From JAWVFM01 sp963771655 (GTDB lineage: Bacteria; Actinomycetota; Thermoleophilia; Solirubrobacterales; 70-9), in the NCBI GenBank assembly GCA_963771655.1, contig CAVYUG010000001.1, forward strand, positions 62,001 through 126,000: a stretch of 64,000 nucleotides of DNA, given 5' to 3'. Each line of letters opens with the position of its first letter. The first letter of the stretch is position 1. The position numbers and the translations under genes were made by a program. Below the pieces are notes generated by a model that was not told the DNA's origin, did not search any database, and saw only the letters and a program-made list of their open reading frames with translations. Shown in pieces: positions 49,365 through 58,284 of the stretch.

Positions 49365-51637
49365 CGGTCTCTACGTCGGTCCCGGCCGCCGCCGCCGCGC
49401 CGGCCGCCCTCGAGGCGCTCGCGCCCCCGGCCGCCGCCGCCATCGCGCCGGCCGCCGTCGCGACGTCCACCGCCGCCCATGGTCGGATCACCGGTGCCGA
49501 CCGACGCCAGATCCTCCGCCGACTTGCCCTCGATCGAGGGGTCATCGGAGAGGCGCAGTCCGATGCGGCCGCGCTCACGGTCGACCTCCACGACGGTCAC
49601 GTCGAGCTCGTCGCCCTGGCTCAGGACGTCCTCGACGGCGCCGACCCGCTCACCGGGCTTGACGTTCGAGATGTGCAGGAGCCCGTCGGTTCCCTTGGCC
49701 AGCTCGACGAAGGCGCCGAAGGTGGTCGTCTTCACGACCTTGCCCTTGTAGCGGTCGCCGACCTCGGCCTCCTTGGTCATCGACTTGATGCGCTCCACAC
49801 AGGCGTCGACGAGGTCGCCGCTCGGCGCGTAGATGCGCACCGTGCCGTCGTCCTCGATGTCGATCTCGGCCTCGAACTCCTCCTGGAGGCCGCGAATGTT
49901 CTCGCCGCCCTTGCCGATGACCGCCCCGATCTTGTCCGGGTCGATCTTGATCTGCTCGATCCGCGGCGCGTACTGCGAGAGCTTCTCCCGCGGGCCGTCG
50001 ATCGCACCGGCCATCTTGTCGAGGATGAACAGGCGACCCTTGCGAGCCTGCTCGAGCGCCTCCGTGAGGATCTCGAACGTGACGCCCGAGATCTTGATGT
50101 CCATCTGGAGGGCGTTGATGCCGTCCTTGGTGCCGGCGACCTTGAAGTCCATGTCGCCGAGGTGGTCTTCGACGCCGGCGATGTCCGTCAGGACGATGTG
50201 GCTATCGCCCTCCTTGATCAGGCCCATGGCGACGCCTGCGACCGGCGCGCCGACCGGCACTCCGGCGGCCTGCAGCGCCATCGACGAAGCGCAGACCGAG
50301 CCCATCGACGAGGACCCGTTCGACTCCAGCGTGTCGGAGACGACCCGCACGACGTAGGGGAACTCCTCCTGGTCGGGGATCGTCGGCACCAGCGCCCGCT
50401 CGGCGAGCGCGCCGTGGCCGATGTCGCGCCGCTTGGGCCCGCGCATGAAGCCGGCCTCACCCACCGAGAACGGCGGGAAGTTGTAGTGGTGCCAGAACGT
50501 CTTCGTGTCCTGGAGGCCGAGGTTGTCGACCTTCATGTCCATCCGCGTGGTCCCCAGCGCGACGCTCGAGAGGATCTGGGTCTCGCCACGGGTGAAGAGC
50601 GCCGAGCCGTGGACGCGGGGCGCGACGTCGACCTCGCACTCGATCGGCCGGATCTCATCCTGCGCGCGGCCGTCGGGACGCTTCTTGTCCACGGCGATGC
50701 GCTTGCGGATGACGTCCTTCTCGAGCTTGTCGAACGCACGGGCAACCTCGATGGCCTTCTCGGGATCGCGCTCGGAGCCGTCGCCGCCCGCGGCGTAGGT
50801 CGCGAGGACCTCCTCCTCGACCGCCTTGATCGCATCCTGGCGCGCGAGCTTCTCGGGGACCTGGGTCGCCTCGTCGAGCTTCTCGCCGTGCGAGATGACG
50901 ATCTTCTCGAGCAGGGCCTCGTCGACCGACGGGGGCTCGGTCTCGATCTTCTCCTTGCCGGCCTTGCCGCGCAGCTCCTCCATCGCCGCCGTGAGCTTCT
51001 TGATCTCCGCGTGCGCGATGTCGAGCGCGTCGAGGACCTCGGCCTCGGTGACGCCGCTGGCGCCGCACTCGACCATGAGGATCGCATCGTCGGTGCCGGA
51101 GACGACCAGGTCCATCTCGAGCTCCTCGAGCCTCTCCTCGTCGGGGTTGACGACGAAGTCGCCGTCGAGCTTGCCGATCCGCACCGCGCCGACGTGCTTG
51201 TCGACGGGGATCGGCGAGATCGCGATCGCCGCCGAGGCGCCGTTCATAGCGAGGATGTCATAGGGGTGGACGTGGTCCACCGAGAGCGGCTGGGCGACGA
51301 CCTGCGTGTCGTAGTGCCAGCCCTTGGGGAAGAGCGGACGGATCGGCCGGTCGATCATCCGCGCCGTCAGGGTTGCCTTCTCTCCCGCTCTCGCCTCGCG
51401 GCGGAAGAACGAGCCCGGGATCTTGCCGGCCGCGTAGTGCTTCTCCTCGACGTCAACGGTCAGCGGGAGGAAGTCGACGTCTCGCAGCGAGCCGACGGTG
51501 GCGGTCGCGAGGACCATGGTGTCGCCGCTTCGGACGACGACGGCGCCGCCGGCCTGACGGGCGAGCTTGCCGGTCTCGAAGGTGATCTCCCCTGCCCCAA
51601 CGTCCGCCGAGACGCGGCTCACGTCAAACATGCTCAT
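49361..51637 (-). CDS. pnp: Polyribonucleotide nucleotidyltransferase (PNPase)
   Basis: A 758-residue PNPase, a phosphorolytic 3'-5' exoribonuclease. Two RNase PH domains (first MVLATATVG, second FTRGETQILSSVALGTTRMD), KH domain (IGAVIGKGGENIRGLQEE) and S1 domain (GDRYKGKVVKTTTFGAFVEL), ending in an unusual Arg/Gly/Asp-rich tail (residues about 715-758, for example GGRRDGGGGRGRER). RG-rich tails often bind RNA. The ATG at 51637 is used; ATG 51631 is also possible. Confidence 0.96.
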   Translation of the reverse strand: MSMFDVSRVSADVGAGEITFETGKLARQAGGAVVVRSGDTMVLATATVGSLRDVDFLPLTVDVEEKHYAAGKIPGSFFRREARAGEKATLTARMIDRPIRPLFPKGWHYDTQVVAQPLSVDHVHPYDILAMNGASAAIAISPIPVDKHVGAVRIGKLDGDFVVNPDEERLEELEMDLVVSGTDDAILMVECGASGVTEAEVLDALDIAHAEIKKLTAAMEELRGKAGKEKIETEPPSVDEALLEKIVISHGEKLDEATQVPEKLARQDAIKAVEEEVLATYAAGGDGSERDPEKAIEVARAFDKLEKDVIRKRIAVDKKRPDGRAQDEIRPIECEVDVAPRVHGSALFTRGETQILSSVALGTTRMDMKVDNLGLQDTKTFWHHYNFPPFSVGEAGFMRGPKRRDIGHGALAERALVPTIPDQEEFPYVVRVVSDTLESNGSSSMGSVCASSMALQAAGVPVGAPVAGVAMGLIKEGDSHIVLTDIAGVEDHLGDMDFKVAGTKDGINALQMDIKISGVTFEILTEALEQARKGRLFILDKMAGAIDGPREKLSQYAPRIEQIKIDPDKIGAVIGKGGENIRGLQEEFEAEIDIEDDGTVRIYAPSGDLVDACVERIKSMTKEAEVGDRYKGKVVKTTTFGAFVELAKGTDGLLHISNVKPGERVGAVEDVLSQGDELDVTVVEVDRERGRIGLRLSDDPSIEGKSAEDLASVGTGDPTMGGGGRRDGGRRDGGGGRGRERLEGGRRGGGGRDRRRDR

Positions 51638-51718
51638 GAAATTCAGTTGTTCCTTTCAACCGCCCGGATGGCGGCCTTTCTTGCTCAGAACTCTCGTTCT
51701 CTAACGGAGGCGATGTTA
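51638..51718 (-). promoter_or_regulatory. pnp promoter and structured leader
   Basis: TAACAT (51713-51718) is a plausible -10 box, giving a leader of about 70 nt. The leader holds AGAAC-GAGA-GTTCT (51687-51700), a stem with a GNRA tetraloop, and a CCGCC/GGCGG stem near 51658-51675. PNPase controls its own mRNA through leader hairpins in other bacteria. Confidence 0.45.
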
Positions 51719-51761
51719 GCGGGAGCGCTGCGCGGCGACTCGCGTGTGCCACGGTCCTGTG

Positions 51762-52523
51762 ATGGACCGGCCCTCGCAACCTCGCTACGAGACCATCGGC
51801 ACGAGCTACGCCTCCACGCGACGCACCGATCCGCGGATCGCGGCGCAGCTTCACGCCGCGCTCGGCGACGCACGCAGCGTCGTCAACGTCGGTGCCGGAT
51901 CGGGCTCGTACGAGCCGCATGACCGCGAGGTGATCGCGGTCGAGCCCTCCGAGACGATGGCCGCCCAGCGGCCGCCCGAGCTCCCGCGAGCGCTGATCGC
52001 GACCGCCGAGGACCTGCCGCTGGGCGACGACTCCATCGACGCCGCGATGGCCGTGTTGACGATTCACCACTGGAGCGACCAGCGCGCTGGCGTCGACGAG
52101 ATGCTGCGCGTCGCGCGCGACCGCGTGGTGATCCTGACCTTCGATCCCGCCGTCATCTCGAGGATGTGGATCCGCGACTACGCGCCCGAGATCGTCGGCT
52201 TCGACCGTGAGTTCCCGGCGATCGAGGACCTCTCAGAATGGCTTCATGGCGCCGAGGTCGAGATGGTCCCGAGCCGAAACGACTGCGAGGACCTCTTTCT
52301 CGAGACCCTCCTGGGCAGGCCGGAGCTCGTCCTCGACCCGGTGATTCGGGCCAACACGTCGGGGATGGCGCGACTTAGCGACGAGGCGGAGCACCGGGCC
52401 GTCGAGAGATTGCGCGCCGACCTCGCCTCCGGTGAGTGGGACCGGAGATACGGCCACCTCCGCGAGGATGCGGAGCGCGATGGCGGGATGCGGCTGGTGA
52501 TCGGCAGGACCAACGATCGGTGA
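51762..52523 (+). CDS. SAM-dependent methyltransferase
   Basis: A 253-residue class I methyltransferase: motif I VVNVGAGSGSYEP, VEPSETMAAQR, EDLPLGDDSIDAAMAVLTIHHW. Acceptor unknown. It is inserted on the plus strand between pnp and rpsO, interrupting the usual rpsO-pnp pair. The ATG at 51762 lies 6 nt after CACGGT, a one-mismatch -10 box. Confidence 0.86.
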   Translation: MDRPSQPRYETIGTSYASTRRTDPRIAAQLHAALGDARSVVNVGAGSGSYEPHDREVIAVEPSETMAAQRPPELPRALIATAEDLPLGDDSIDAAMAVLTIHHWSDQRAGVDEMLRVARDRVVILTFDPAVISRMWIRDYAPEIVGFDREFPAIEDLSEWLHGAEVEMVPSRNDCEDLFLETLLGRPELVLDPVIRANTSGMARLSDEAEHRAVERLRADLASGEWDRRYGHLREDAERDGGMRLVIGRTNDR

Positions 52524-52572
52524 GGCGCCGCCCAGCCTAGGCCGGCGCGGGCCTCCGAGAAGCGCTCCGCAG

Positions 52573-52842
52573 CTAGTGCCGCAGGCCGAGATCGGCCACG
52601 AGCGCGCGGTACCGGTCGACGTCGGCGCGCTCGAGGTAGCGGAGGAGGCGGCGACGCTTGCCGACCATCATCAGGAGGCCACGGCGGGAGTGATGGTCCT
52701 TGCTGTGCGTGCGCAGGTGCTCGGTGAGCTCGTTGATCCGCTCGGTGAGCAGGGCGACCTGGACCTCGGCCGAGCCGGTGTCGTCGTCGGACCGGCCGTA
52801 CTTGCCGATCAGCTCCTGCTTTCGCTCCTTGGTGAGGCTCAT
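52573..52842 (-). CDS. rpsO: 30S ribosomal protein S15
   Basis: An 89-residue S15 with the family core TGSAEVQVALLTERINELTEHL and HHSRRGLLMMVGKRRRLLRYL. Binds the central domain of 16S rRNA. ATG 52842 lies 31 bp after the ribF stop, so it probably ends the rimP-to-rpsO operon. Confidence 0.97.
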   Translation of the reverse strand: MSLTKERKQELIGKYGRSDDDTGSAEVQVALLTERINELTEHLRTHSKDHHSRRGLLMMVGKRRRLLRYLERADVDRYRALVADLGLRH

Positions 52843-52873
52843 AGCGTCAAAACGCCGCAGCGCGGAAGGGCGC

Positions 52874-53761
52874 TCACGGCCCCCTGAAGCTAGCACAGAG
52901 GTCCCTGGCCTCGGCGACGTCGCGATGCATCTGCGCGATGAGCTCCTCGGCCCCGGCGAACCGGCGCTCACCGCGAAGGCGCGCGATGAACGCGATGCGC
53001 AGGGCCCTCCCGTAGAGATCCGCGTCGAAGTCGATCAGGTGCGCCTCGACCAGGAGCCCACGGCCCGTCTCGAACGTGGGTCGCACGCCGACGTTGACGG
53101 CAGCAGGGTGCCCGTTCGCGAACGCCGCGTACACACCGTGGCCGGGACAGGCGTACTCGTCGTCGGGCACGAGGTTGGCGGTCGGGAACCCAAGCTCGCG
53201 CCCGCGCTCGTCCCCCGTCACCACCTCGCCCTCGAGCATGAACGGAGCGTCCAGGCAGCGCATGGCCCCCTCCACGTCGCCCGCGGCGACCAGGGCCCGG
53301 ATTCGGGTCGACGACACCGTCTCGCCATCGACCTCCACGAGCGGCACGACGCTGGTGGAGAACTCATCGCGGGAGGCAAGGAGCTCCGGTGTCCCCTTGG
53401 CCCTCGCGCCGAAGCGAAAGTTCTCCCCCACCGACACGCTCTCGGCGCCGAGCTGCCCGATCAGGATCAGCTCGATGAAGTCGTCCGGGGCGATGGTCGA
53501 GAACTTGCGGTCGAACGGGATGACGACGAGCTCGTCCACGCCCAGGCCGGCGATGACGTCGCGCTTGATGTCGAACGACATGATGAGCTTCGGGGCCGCC
53601 TCGGGGTGGATCACGCGCAGCGGATGCGGCTCGAAGGTGAGGACGGTGTCGGCGCCCTTGATCACCTGGCGATGGCCGATGTGAACGCCGTCGAAGCTGC
53701 CGATCGCGAGCCGGCGTGGACGCGGCTTCGCGTCGGGGAGGCTGGTCACCTGAAGGGTCAT
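52874..53761 (-). CDS. ribF: Bifunctional riboflavin kinase/FAD synthetase
   Basis: A 295-residue RibF. FMN adenylyltransferase domain: IGSFDGVHIGHRQVI, FEPHPLRVI, SSTRIRALVAAGDVEGA. Riboflavin kinase domain: GEVVTGDERGRELGFPTANL, HGVYAAF. Makes FMN and FAD. It starts 18 bp after truB. Confidence 0.95.
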   Translation of the reverse strand: MTLQVTSLPDAKPRPRRLAIGSFDGVHIGHRQVIKGADTVLTFEPHPLRVIHPEAAPKLIMSFDIKRDVIAGLGVDELVVIPFDRKFSTIAPDDFIELILIGQLGAESVSVGENFRFGARAKGTPELLASRDEFSTSVVPLVEVDGETVSSTRIRALVAAGDVEGAMRCLDAPFMLEGEVVTGDERGRELGFPTANLVPDDEYACPGHGVYAAFANGHPAAVNVGVRPTFETGRGLLVEAHLIDFDADLYGRALRIAFIARLRGERRFAGAEELIAQMHRDVAEARDLCASFRGP

Positions 53762-53779
53762 GCCGAGGCCGGAAGCCTC

Positions 53780-54433
53780 TCACTCAATCCGCGCGAGCGC
53801 GTCGGCGACGCCAATGAAGGCGCCGGCCTCGTCCACCGAGAAGGGTCCGATCGCGAGCCGCCGAAGGCTCTCCGTGTAGGCGTCGCCCAGGTCGGCGATG
53901 AGGCTGCGGACGTACGTGCCGGAGGAGCACTCGATCTCGAAGCGCGCCCGATCGCCCTCACGCCAGAGCTCCTCGAAGCGATGGACGGTCACGTCGCGCT
54001 CCCCGGGGTCCACGTCCTCGCCCCGGCGCGCCCGCCGGTAGGCGCGCTCCCCCCGCACCTTGACCGCCGAGTACACAGGGGGGCGCTGGCGAATCGGGCC
54101 GGTGGGGAGCTCGAGCCGCCCCGAGGGGATCTTCCCGGTCTCCGTGATCTCCCCCTCCGGGTCGCCGGTGGTCGAGACGGCGCCGAAGCGGGCCGTCGCG
54201 CGGTAGAGCTTGGGCAGGGCCATGAAGCGGGACTGCAGGCGGGTCGCCTCGCGGCCGACGAGCACGATCAGCAGCCCGGTGGCGAAGGGATCGAGCGTGC
54301 CGGCGTGGCCGGCCTTCATGTCGCGCTCGCGGCGGATCCTCGCGACCACGTCGTGAGAGGTCGGCCCGGCGGGCTTGTCGACCAGCAGAACGCCCGCGCG
54401 GGCGGCCTCAGCGCTCGTCGCCGAGCTCGCCAC
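53780..54433 (-). CDS. truB: tRNA pseudouridine-55 synthase
   Basis: A 217-residue TruB that makes the T-loop pseudouridine. Motifs: LLVDKPAGPTSHDVVARIRR, catalytic Asp in GHAGTLDPFATGLL, RQRPPVYSAVKVRGERAY and SSGTYVRSLIADLG. It is short compared with E. coli (about 314) and lacks most of the C-terminal PUA region. The GTG at 54433 is the best start, overlapping the upstream phosphoesterase by 26 bp. Confidence 0.92.
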   Translation of the reverse strand: MASSATSAEAARAGVLLVDKPAGPTSHDVVARIRRERDMKAGHAGTLDPFATGLLIVLVGREATRLQSRFMALPKLYRATARFGAVSTTGDPEGEITETGKIPSGRLELPTGPIRQRPPVYSAVKVRGERAYRRARRGEDVDPGERDVTVHRFEELWREGDRARFEIECSSGTYVRSLIADLGDAYTESLRRLAIGPFSVDEAGAFIGVADALARIE

Positions 54434-55403
54434 GAAGCGACTCCACGAGCTCGTCATAGGCGAGGTCGGTCGAGAACCCGGCCGCCCTTGGGTGCCCCCC
54501 GCCGCCGTGGCGCCGCGCGATCGCGGAGACGTCGATGTCACCGCTCGTCGAACGCAGGCTGACCTTCCGCGCGGCGGTGCCTCCGTCGCCGCGGTCGCGG
54601 ACGACAGCCGCGAGCCTCGTCCCCTCGAGCGAGCGGACGTAGTCGATCACTCCCTCCGTGAGCGATTCGTCGGCGCCCGCCGCCGCGTAGTCCTCGTTCG
54701 AGATGTACGTGATCGCCAGCGTCCCACCGTCGATGCGCTCGATCCGCTCGAGCGCGCGAGAAATCAGGCGGAGCTTCTCAAGCGGCACCCGCTCGTAGAG
54801 ACGGCGGTAGGTGTCGTGGACGTCCACGCCCGCCTCGATCAGCTCGGCGGCCATGCGATGTGCCGAGGGGCCGGTGTTCTCGTACATGAAGCGTCCGGTG
54901 TCCGTGATGAGGCCCACGTAGAGCGCGGACGCGATCTCGGGGGTTATCTCGGCTCCCAGCTCGCCCGCGATGCGGTAGACAATCTCGGCCGTGCACGAGG
55001 CGGCCGTGTCCACGAGGTTGACGGTGCCGAACCTCGTGTTGTCGTGATGGTGGTCGACGTTCAGGATCACCCCGTCGTCCCGGTGGAGCGAGTCGACGGG
55101 CATGCGATCGATGTTCCCGCAGTCGAGGAACACGAGCGTGCGGTCGACGAGGTCCACCGGAGGCTCGTGGAAGACGTCCGTGAGCGGCAGGAAGCGGTAC
55201 TCCACGGGAAGCGGGAACTCCTTCGCCGCGAGGAACATCACCGAGTCCTTGCCGAGCTGGGTCAGGACCGCGTGAAGGCCGAGGAGTGAGCCGAGCGCGT
55301 CCCCGTCGGGCCCCTCGTGGGTCGTGAGCAGGAACCGGTCGCCGTCGCGGAGCGCCGTGACCGCCCGATCGAGCTCGGTGGACACCTCGCTCGCCGTGCT
55401 CAC
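54408..55403 (-). CDS. DHH/DHHA1 phosphoesterase (NrnA/RecJ-like)
   Basis: A 331-residue DHH-family phosphoesterase: THEGPDGDALGS, VFLDCGN, NVDHHHDN and the DHHA1 motif RRHGGGGHPRAAG. By size and operon place (rbfA-truB) it matches NrnA, a nano-RNase/pAp phosphatase that ends RNA decay. The GTG overlaps the rbfA stop in GTGA. Confidence 0.92.
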   Translation of the reverse strand: MSTASEVSTELDRAVTALRDGDRFLLTTHEGPDGDALGSLLGLHAVLTQLGKDSVMFLAAKEFPLPVEYRFLPLTDVFHEPPVDLVDRTLVFLDCGNIDRMPVDSLHRDDGVILNVDHHHDNTRFGTVNLVDTAASCTAEIVYRIAGELGAEITPEIASALYVGLITDTGRFMYENTGPSAHRMAAELIEAGVDVHDTYRRLYERVPLEKLRLISRALERIERIDGGTLAITYISNEDYAAAGADESLTEGVIDYVRSLEGTRLAAVVRDRGDGGTAARKVSLRSTSGDIDVSAIARRHGGGGHPRAAGFSTDLAYDELVESLRGELGDER

Positions 55404-55771
55404 TCCCCCTCTCCCCCCGGATTGTCCCCCAGATTCGCACCCTGATCTTCGAGCAGGCGCGAGAGACGGACGCCCCGCTCGGGGGCATCGTCGTAGGCGA
55501 ATGTGAGTGTGGGCGTCCGCTTGAGGCGCATCTGCCTGGCGATCGCACCCTGAAGAACGCCGTGCGACGAGGCGAGCGCAGCGAGCGTGCTCTCGCGCTC
55601 GGCCTCTGAGCCGAGCACGCTCACGAAGACGCGCGCGCTTCGCAGGTCAGGGGATGTCTCGACGGAGGTCACGGTGGCGAATCCAATGCGGGGGTCCTCG
55701 AGCTCCCCCGCGATCGCAGATGCGATCACCTCTCGCAGGGCCTCGTTCACCCTGCGCATGCGCTCGGTCAT
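55400..55771 (-). CDS. rbfA: Ribosome-binding factor A
   Basis: A 123-residue RbfA with KH-like core: RMRRVNEALREVIASAIAGELEDPRIGFATVTSVE (shown as a summary of residues 4-38) and VFVSVLG. Helps 30S maturation. The C-terminal tail is acidic and Gly-rich. Starts inside ATGA with the DUF503 stop. Confidence 0.95.
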   Translation of the reverse strand: MTERMRRVNEALREVIASAIAGELEDPRIGFATVTSVETSPDLRSARVFVSVLGSEAERESTLAALASSHGVLQGAIARQMRLKRTPTLTFAYDDAPERGVRLSRLLEDQGANLGDNPGGEGE

Positions 55772-56064
55772 CGTATGTCCTCCAGGCTCAGCAGGTCACG
55801 CTGGAACGAGGCGCCGTCGCCGGTGCGCGCGAGGATGAACCGCTCGACCTCATCGGCCCTTGACGACACCTCGCGGTCGCCCACGAGCGCGCACAAGAGC
55901 GTCGACCGCTGCCAGGTGTCGTGACCGTCGATCTCGGCCACGGAGGCGCCGAACCGCTGCCTGATCCCCGCCTTGAGCGAGTGGAGCGCCTTGCGCTTGC
56001 CCTTCAGATCGTGCGAGTCGCCGAAGTGCAGACGAGCTTCGAGCAGGCAGACGAAGGGCGTCAA
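55768..56064 (-). CDS. DUF503 (YlxP-like) protein
   Basis: A 98-residue small protein of the DUF503/YlxP family, found between infB and rbfA in many Gram-positives. Seen: LEARLHFGDSHDLKGKRKAL and ASVAEIDGHDTWQRSTL. Likely linked to ribosome assembly, but the activity is not defined. TTG start at 56064, 9 bp after the infB stop. Confidence 0.92.
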   Translation of the reverse strand: MTPFVCLLEARLHFGDSHDLKGKRKALHSLKAGIRQRFGASVAEIDGHDTWQRSTLLCALVGDREVSSRADEVERFILARTGDGASFQRDLLSLEDIR

Positions 56065-56073
56065 GCCGGGCCG

Positions 56074-58284
56074 CTACTGAGCAAGCGTCTGCTCGACCTG
56101 GCGCGTCTCGAAGGCCTCGATGACGTCGCCGACCTTCACGTCCTGGAAGCCCTCGAGGACGATTCCGCACTCGAGGCCCTCGGTGACCTCCTGGACGTTG
56201 TCCTTGAAGCGGCGCAGCGACCCGATGCGGCCCGTCCACACGACGGTGCCGTCCCGTACGAGGCGAACCTCGGCAATTCGCGTGATCTTCCCGTCCGTGA
56301 CCTCGCAGCCGGCGATCGTGCCGACGCGGGAGGCACGGAAGAGCTCCTTCACCTCGGCCTGGCCGAGCGCCTCCTCGACCTCCACCGCCTCGAGCATGCC
56401 CTCCATCGCCGCCCGCAGGTCCTCGGTGACCTTGTAGATGACCGAATAGGTGCGGATCTCGACGCCCTCGCGCTCGGCCGCGCGCCGCGCGTCGACGAGG
56501 GGCCGCACGTTGAAGCCGATGATGATCGCGTCGGAGGCGGAGGCGAGCATCACGTCGGACTCGTTGATGCCGCCTGTGGCGGCGTGGATGACGTTCACGG
56601 TGACCTGCTCCTGCGGCACCTTCGCGATCTCGTCCTGAAGCGCCTCGAGCGAGCCGGACACGTCGGCCTTGAGCACGATGGCGAGCTCCTTGAGCGCGCC
56701 CTCCGTGGCGCGGGCGAAGACCTCGTCGAGCGTGACCCGGCGGGCCTGGCGACGGGCGAGCTGCTCGGTCTTCAGGCGATGCGCGCGCTGTTGGGCGAGC
56801 TGGCGCGCGCGGCGGTCGTTCTCGACCGTCTCGACGCGCTCGCCGGCCTCGCAGACGCCGTCGAACCCGAGGACCTCCACGGGATCGCCCGGCCGCGCGG
56901 CGGTGATGCGCGCCCCGGTGTGGTCCTGCATCGCGCGAACCCGTCCCCAGACCGGGCCGGCGACCACAGCGTCGCCGACCTCGAGGGTCCCTCTCTGAAC
57001 GAGCACCGTGACGACCGGGCCGCGGCCGGGATCGAGGTGCGACTCGATGACGGTGCCGGATGCGGGCGCGTTCGGGTTCGCCTTGAGCTCCTCGACCTCC
57101 GCCACGAGCTGGAGCATCTCCAGAAGCTCCTCGAGCCCATCTCCGGTCTTCGCGGAGACGTTTCCGAACACCGTGTCGCCCCCCCAGTCCTCGGGGTTGA
57201 GGCCCTGCTGAGCGAGCTCGCCCTTCACGCGGTCGGGGTTGGCGTCGGGAAGGTCGATCTTGTTGATCGCGACCACGATCGGCACCTCAGCGGCACGAGC
57301 GTGGTCGATCGCCTCGACCGTCTGCGGCATGACGCCATCGTCCGCGGCGACCACGATGACGGCGAGGTCCGTGACGCGCGCTCCTCGCGCGCGCATCGCG
57401 GTGAACGCCTCGTGGCCCGGCGTGTCCAGGAAGGTGATGGTCCTGCCGTTGTGACGAACCTGGTAGGCGCCGATGTGCTGGGTGATCCCTCCGGCCTCGC
57501 CCGCGGCCACCTCGGTCTCGCGGATGCGGTCTAGAAGCGAGGTCTTGCCGTGGTCGACGTGGCCCATGATGGTCACCACGGGCGGCCGGTCGACCAGATC
57601 CTTCGCGGCGTCCTCGAACGCCGGCTCCTCGACCTCCTCGTCGGCGGCGCTCACCACGTCGACCTTCCGGCCAAGCTCAGTTGCCACGAGCTCGATCGTC
57701 TCGTCCGTGAGCGTCTGCGTGAGCGTGGCCATCTCGCCCATGCCCATCAGGGCCTTGATCACGTCCGCGCCGCCGACGCCGAGTGTCTCGGCGACCTCGC
57801 GGACGGTGGCGCCGGAGCTCACGGTCACGACCTGCTCCTCGGCCGGCTCGACCGGGCCCTTATCGACCGGCTCCTCGAGCAGGGGCCGGCGCCGTCGCCC
57901 TCCGCGACGGCGCGGGGGGCGGCTCGGCGGGGGCGGTGGCTGGTGATCGCGCCGGGAGGCCTGGGAATCGATCACGACACGCCTGCGGCGCCGCTGGCCG
58001 CCACCGCCTGATGCGGGTGGCCCCTGGGGCCGAACCGGCTTTACGGGCTGGACCGGCTTTGCCCCGGCGGCCTCCTCGGGAGGTGCGCCGTCGCCGGCGA
58101 CCGGCCCGGGCTTGGCGGACGCTTCGCCGCCGCCGTTTCGCGCGGCGAGCGCCTTGGCGGCAACGTCCTCCTCGACGCTCGAGGCGGCGGCCTTGACCTC
58201 GACCCCGGCCTCGTTGAGCGCCGCGATCACCTCCTTGCTGGTGAGGCCACGCTCCTTGGCGATCTCGTGAACGCGCTTCTTCAT
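56074..58284 (-). CDS. infB: Translation initiation factor IF-2
   Basis: A 736-residue IF-2. N-terminal IF2_N helix (VHEIAKERGLTSKEVIAALN), a Pro/Arg-rich linker (residues about 75-135), G domain with GHVDHGKTSLLD (241-252), DTPGHEAF and NKIDLP, then domains II-IV. Delivers initiator fMet-tRNA. The ATG overlaps the nusA stop in ATGA; the ylxR gene that often lies between nusA and infB is absent. Confidence 0.97.
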   Translation of the reverse strand: MKKRVHEIAKERGLTSKEVIAALNEAGVEVKAAASSVEEDVAAKALAARNGGGEASAKPGPVAGDGAPPEEAAGAKPVQPVKPVRPQGPPASGGGGQRRRRRVVIDSQASRRDHQPPPPPSRPPRRRGGRRRRPLLEEPVDKGPVEPAEEQVVTVSSGATVREVAETLGVGGADVIKALMGMGEMATLTQTLTDETIELVATELGRKVDVVSAADEEVEEPAFEDAAKDLVDRPPVVTIMGHVDHGKTSLLDRIRETEVAAGEAGGITQHIGAYQVRHNGRTITFLDTPGHEAFTAMRARGARVTDLAVIVVAADDGVMPQTVEAIDHARAAEVPIVVAINKIDLPDANPDRVKGELAQQGLNPEDWGGDTVFGNVSAKTGDGLEELLEMLQLVAEVEELKANPNAPASGTVIESHLDPGRGPVVTVLVQRGTLEVGDAVVAGPVWGRVRAMQDHTGARITAARPGDPVEVLGFDGVCEAGERVETVENDRRARQLAQQRAHRLKTEQLARRQARRVTLDEVFARATEGALKELAIVLKADVSGSLEALQDEIAKVPQEQVTVNVIHAATGGINESDVMLASASDAIIIGFNVRPLVDARRAAEREGVEIRTYSVIYKVTEDLRAAMEGMLEAVEVEEALGQAEVKELFRASRVGTIAGCEVTDGKITRIAEVRLVRDGTVVWTGRIGSLRRFKDNVQEVTEGLECGIVLEGFQDVKVGDVIEAFETRQVEQTLAQ

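Noticed and set aside
49673..51922. 749-codon plus-strand open frame opposite pnp
   Set aside because: Shadow of the PNPase gene in high-GC DNA; the product is Leu/Asp/Arg/Gly-rich without domains.
52700..54562. 620-codon plus-strand open frame opposite ribF and truB
   Set aside because: Covers three conserved genes on the other strand and has no recognisable domain.
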